The position numbers were made by a program, and so were the translations under genes. From Pelobacter sp. UBA6812 (lineage in GTDB: Bacteria > Desulfobacterota > Desulfuromonadia > Desulfuromonadales > Syntrophotaleaceae): 64,000 nucleotides of DNA. The DNA is taken from NCBI GenBank assembly GCA_002452265.1, contig DKEW01000086.1:112933-176932 (forward strand). Direction: 5' to 3'. The notes beneath the pieces were generated by a model that was not told the origin of the DNA, ran no database searches, and worked only from the letters and a program-made list of their open reading frames with translations. Below are positions 61,378 through 64,000 of the stretch, piece after piece. How positions within the stretch are numbered: the stretch's first letter is position 1; each line of letters begins with the position of its first letter.

Positions 61378-62124
61378 AAGGTCTCCTCGGTATGTAAGCA
61401 AGTCTCAATGTGCTACTTGTCCATAGGTATATAGGCAATACTTAAGCCAACATGGATATGATCGATGACCGTGCAACCATCCGACCATCAGCAAGGTTGT
61501 TCGCAACTGCCATGGACAATGGAATCGAAATAAAAAAACAGCCATCGGGTAAGATCCCCTTTTCCAAAAAGGAAAGGTGTGAACCCTGCCCAGCGGCTGC
61601 TCCATGGCCCTGCTAGGGCCTCCGGTTGGAGGTAACAACGGAGGCTCACACATTCAAGCAAAAGGCCCTCGTGGCCTAAAAAAGTTAGGATTACAAGCAC
61701 TTTCTAAAACAGTGGGTACTGAGATGGCGTTGGTTTTTACGGCTTGGAATTATGCCGGAGAAATAGATTACAGCTGAAACCGGCGACACTTCTGATTCTC
61801 ACAAAAATCGTGCTGCCGGAAGTTTTTGAAGGTCATTGCGAAAAGGAAACGTTGAGGTTTGGATAAGTCACGGCGGCCTGCCCCCAAGGCCTACCACGTT
61901 AATCTCATCTTAAAACGCCATACGAAGGGGGCCGTTCAGAGGGCCGACATGCCAACCAAGACTGAGATAGCTGTCGCAGCAATCACCATGTGCTTCATCG
62001 TCCTTTTTGACAATGCACGTTGCGACGCAGAATGTTGCCGAACGGCAGTTAAGCCCAATAGAAAAACAGCTGCTATCAAACTCAGCAAACTTTCGAAAGA
62101 GCGGCAAGCCGTTCGAGTCGCTTG
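61378..62124. other. Long intergenic region with a structured leader
   Basis: About 750 bases with no supported gene. On the minus strand, the first 300 bases upstream of the butanediol-type dehydrogenase contain a GCCTCCG/CGGAGGC hairpin (61618-61645), a CCTTTCC/GGAAAAGG hairpin (61554-61578) and a GGCTG followed by seven T (near 61537-61548), which suggests a folded leader with a possible attenuator. Open frames here lack ribosome binding sites. Confidence 0.4.
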
Positions 62125-62934
62125 TCAGCTTTCTGTTTCCCAAAGGTACATGCTCGCCTTTTTGTTCAGGATGTGTAATTCAAAGGATTCCGTGCACGCC
62201 GATGCGGCAAATCCGTAGCAGACGTGAAGCGGCAATAAGTGCTCTTCTCTCGGGTGACAATAACGTGCGGAAGGTGCGGACGCCCAATGTACCAGTCTTT
62301 GCATCCTCTCTTCTTCCTCAAGATCCGGACTTTGACACGTCTCAAGCAGCCAATTGTCGAATGCTTCATTCATCGCCCTGGAGTCGTCCGTTTCCGGTGC
62401 AAAAAAGGCATTCATATTGTGAAAGGAAAACCCGGATCCGATGACGAGTAATGATTGATCGCCCAGGGTTTGAAGGGCTTGCCCCATTTTGATGTGTTCG
62501 GCCGGATCAAGACTCTTGAGCAGCGACAGCTGCACACACGGAATATCGGCCTCGGGGTACATGATTTTCAGCGGCACAAACAGGCCGTGGTCGAATCCTC
62601 TCTCTCCGTTAAGCCTGGCATCGATACCTGCTTCCGCAAACCGCTTGGCTATCTGGCCAGCCAGGGACGGTTCTCCCGGTCAAGGGTACTCAATCGTGTA
62701 AGACTCCGGAGGAAATCCATAGTAATCGTATATCAGCTCCGGGTTGGCTCCCGAAGTTATGGTTGGGCTACTTTCCTCCCAATGCGCACTTACTATGATA
62801 ATGGCCGACGGTTTTTCAATGGTCGCTGCAATTTCTTTCAGACACTGGACCATTTCTTCATGAGACTTGTCCCCAAGAAGTGGTAATGGGCCACCCCCGT
62901 GGGAAAGGAAAAGCGCCCGTCGTTGGTTTGCCAT
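62125..62934 (-). pseudogene. Extradiol dioxygenase (DODA/YgiD type) broken by an in-frame TGA
   Basis: The frame opens with ATG 62934 behind a strong AAGGAGG and reads 84 residues to TGA at 62680-62682, then continues in the same frame to 62125. Read through, it is a full-length class III ring-cleaving dioxygenase of about 268 residues. Metal ligand His and motifs are conserved on both sides: LFLSHGGG, IVSAHWE before, FDHGLFVPLKIMYP, SGFSFHNM after. The TGA replaces the residue that is Ala in the usual YPAPG motif. Either a single nonsense mutation, a sequencing error or, less likely, recoding. Confidence 0.85.
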
Positions 62935-63089
62935 GTACGCCTCCTTCGAGAACGGTAGTGATAAGCGGCGACAACACGGCCTGTTAGAACAACCGAAGAT
63001 TTGCCTTTAGGGGAGAACACCGCCATCTTTCATCCGCTTGAATATATGGTTACGTGTTTCTTTATCCCTGTAAGTGACTGTAAATGTTA

Positions 63090-63428
63090 TCATTTAATTT
63101 GAATAATTGTGTTTGGATCTTTAGTGAGTGGCCCCGCAGTACCGCCGGGTGCAACACATTTGAAATGCAACTCAGTCGATCCTAGTCGCGCCGGAGCGGC
63201 GGGTGTGACGGTTTCTCGTAGCACAAATAATTCAAGCCCCTTGTTGTTACAAAAAGCATGTGCTTCTTTATAGACCTGTGCTTTGTTGCTAAGCGATACC
63301 CCCAAACCAGGTGAGCCATCTTTCTTGCCAATATAGTACGAATCTTGGCTCATAGGAATGACGCCAGTGCTTGCGCAACTAGCCAATAACGCGACGCCAA
63401 AGAGCATGATTAAAGCACGATATTTCAT
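63090..63428 (-). CDS. Small lipoprotein of unknown function
   Basis: A 112-residue lipoprotein with lipobox LLASC near 17. The mature part begins ASTGVIPMSQDSYYIGKKDG and has KEAHAFCNNKGLELFVLRE, a pattern of short periplasmic lipoproteins in proteobacteria without known role. Two further Cys (AFCNNKG, HFKCVAPG) might form a disulfide. ATG 63428 follows AAGGAATAAAA; an upstream frame extends 23 codons without a ribosome site. Confidence 0.78.
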   Translation of the reverse strand: MKYRALIMLFGVALLASCASTGVIPMSQDSYYIGKKDGSPGLGVSLSNKAQVYKEAHAFCNNKGLELFVLRETVTPAAPARLGSTELHFKCVAPGGTAGPLTKDPNTIIQIK

Positions 63429-63559
63429 TTTTATTCCTTTATGCACATAATGGACTTGTATCAGCGGTGGGCGGCAGGCCGGCTGGATTTTGCTCAAACT
63501 ATTAAGACTTTGCAGTCAGCCCATTCCCGTCCGTCTGCATGCGATGGTTAGCTGCGCCC

Positions 63560-63922
63560 CTATTGTTTTAATAAGCTTGCCGCAATACCAATGGCGACTG
63601 ACTTTATTAAATCGAATGTCATTGATATACCTTCTTTTACAAATCTGGATTTCGTTTTGTCCCATACTGTATCGCTACGGATTGAGTCTAGAAACTCATG
63701 ACCAGCCCACGTAAGGCGCAAAGCCAAAAAGTCACTCGCCTGAGTTCCAAGTTCTTTCAACATTTCGCCATAAATCAACCCCGCCTCAAATAGAAGCTCT
63801 ACATGGTAAGAGTAGTCGTATGCTTTCTCTTCGGGAAAATCACCCAACCTAAGCGTTTTATCAGGCGACATTTTTTCAAGTTTGAGAAGTATTTCTCTTA
63901 TAATCTCCCAGTTTCGAACCAT
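63560..63922 (-). CDS. DUF2513-domain protein
   Basis: A 120-residue soluble protein. It begins VRNWEIIREILLKLE, followed by YSYHVELLFEAGLIYG and LTWAGHEFLDSIRSDTVWDK, the helix-turn-helix-like pattern of DUF2513, common on prophages and islands and of unknown function. The end IKSVAIGIAASLLKQ is hydrophobic. ATG 63922 has GGGGAG upstream. Its presence supports a mobile or accessory character of the window end. Confidence 0.8.
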   Translation of the reverse strand: MVRNWEIIREILLKLEKMSPDKTLRLGDFPEEKAYDYSYHVELLFEAGLIYGEMLKELGTQASDFLALRLTWAGHEFLDSIRSDTVWDKTKSRFVKEGISMTFDLIKSVAIGIAASLLKQ

Positions 63923-64000
63923 TCTTAACTCCCCATTGCCGCTAACATTTGTGATAAGTGGAAAATATCCCGATGACTTTTCCACCTATTAAACATCAGA

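Noticed and set aside
61910..62218. Overlapping plus and minus frames in the 61.4-62.1 kb gap
   Set aside because: No ribosome binding site, no recognisable motif and similar quality on both strands.
62455..62886. Plus-strand frame of 143 codons opposite the dioxygenase gene
   Set aside because: It is the antisense of a conserved enzyme reading frame and has no features of its own.

Overview
The window looks like chromosomal DNA of a Gram-negative anaerobe of the Desulfuromonadales (Geobacter/Pelobacter/Syntrophotalea type). This is inferred from gene content, moderate GC, abundant two-component, TPR, lipoprotein and c-di-GMP genes, and two GEMM-I riboswitches, a class common in that order. 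No rRNA or tRNA gene and no CRISPR array was seen. Most of the first 41 kb is coded on the minus strand in compact operons with 4-bp ATGA overlaps or gaps of a few bases.

From 1 to 16.9 kb: a partial gene, then coaBC, a metallo-beta-lactamase hydrolase, an OB/HD nuclease, a flavoprotein, a receiver-kinase hybrid, a universal stress protein with a single-receiver regulator, a purine salvage/RNA run (purine nucleoside phosphorylase, RodZ-like protein, TPR lipoprotein, MTA phosphorylase, RlmN), ndk, hisI-hisG and a PAS histidine kinase. From 17 to 33 kb: an L,D-transpeptidase, a glycosyltransferase, an alanine-zipper lipoprotein, a lipocalin, an amidase-RNase PH-RdgB operon with an upstream DHH phosphoesterase, a copper ATPase, a large TPR protein, a DUF3524 (tRNA-queuosine mannosyltransferase-like) protein, a macrodomain protein and an ABC-F ATPase. 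From 33 to 41.5 kb: an RNase E/G with a hairpin-rich leader and a 16-copy 12-bp tandem repeat, then Smr, TPR, MltD, HflX and FabI.

The most distinctive part is 41.8-48.9 kb. Two PAS-GGDEF-EAL genes point away from each other, with cheV between them. Each is preceded by a sigma-70-like promoter, a GEMM-I (c-di-GMP-I) aptamer and an intrinsic terminator. This reads as paired feedback control: the second messenger controls transcription of the enzymes that make or degrade it, beside a chemotaxis adaptor. The ORF containing the second GEMM-I aptamer is open through the aptamer, so its true start had to be moved downstream.

From 49 kb on the window becomes more accessory: a nitroreductase with a palindromic upstream site, an SPOR-NlpC/P60 hydrolase, an IS200-type element, intergenic palindromes, a small PAS protein, an M48 lipoprotein protease, a glycosyltransferase, DUF4403 and sulfotransferase genes, a truncated epimerase, two short-chain dehydrogenases (one like 2,3-butanediol dehydrogenase but lacking the usual catalytic serine), and an extradiol dioxygenase gene broken by one in-frame TGA. 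Gene density falls and intergenic regions of 450-750 bases appear here, as expected of a region with more turnover.
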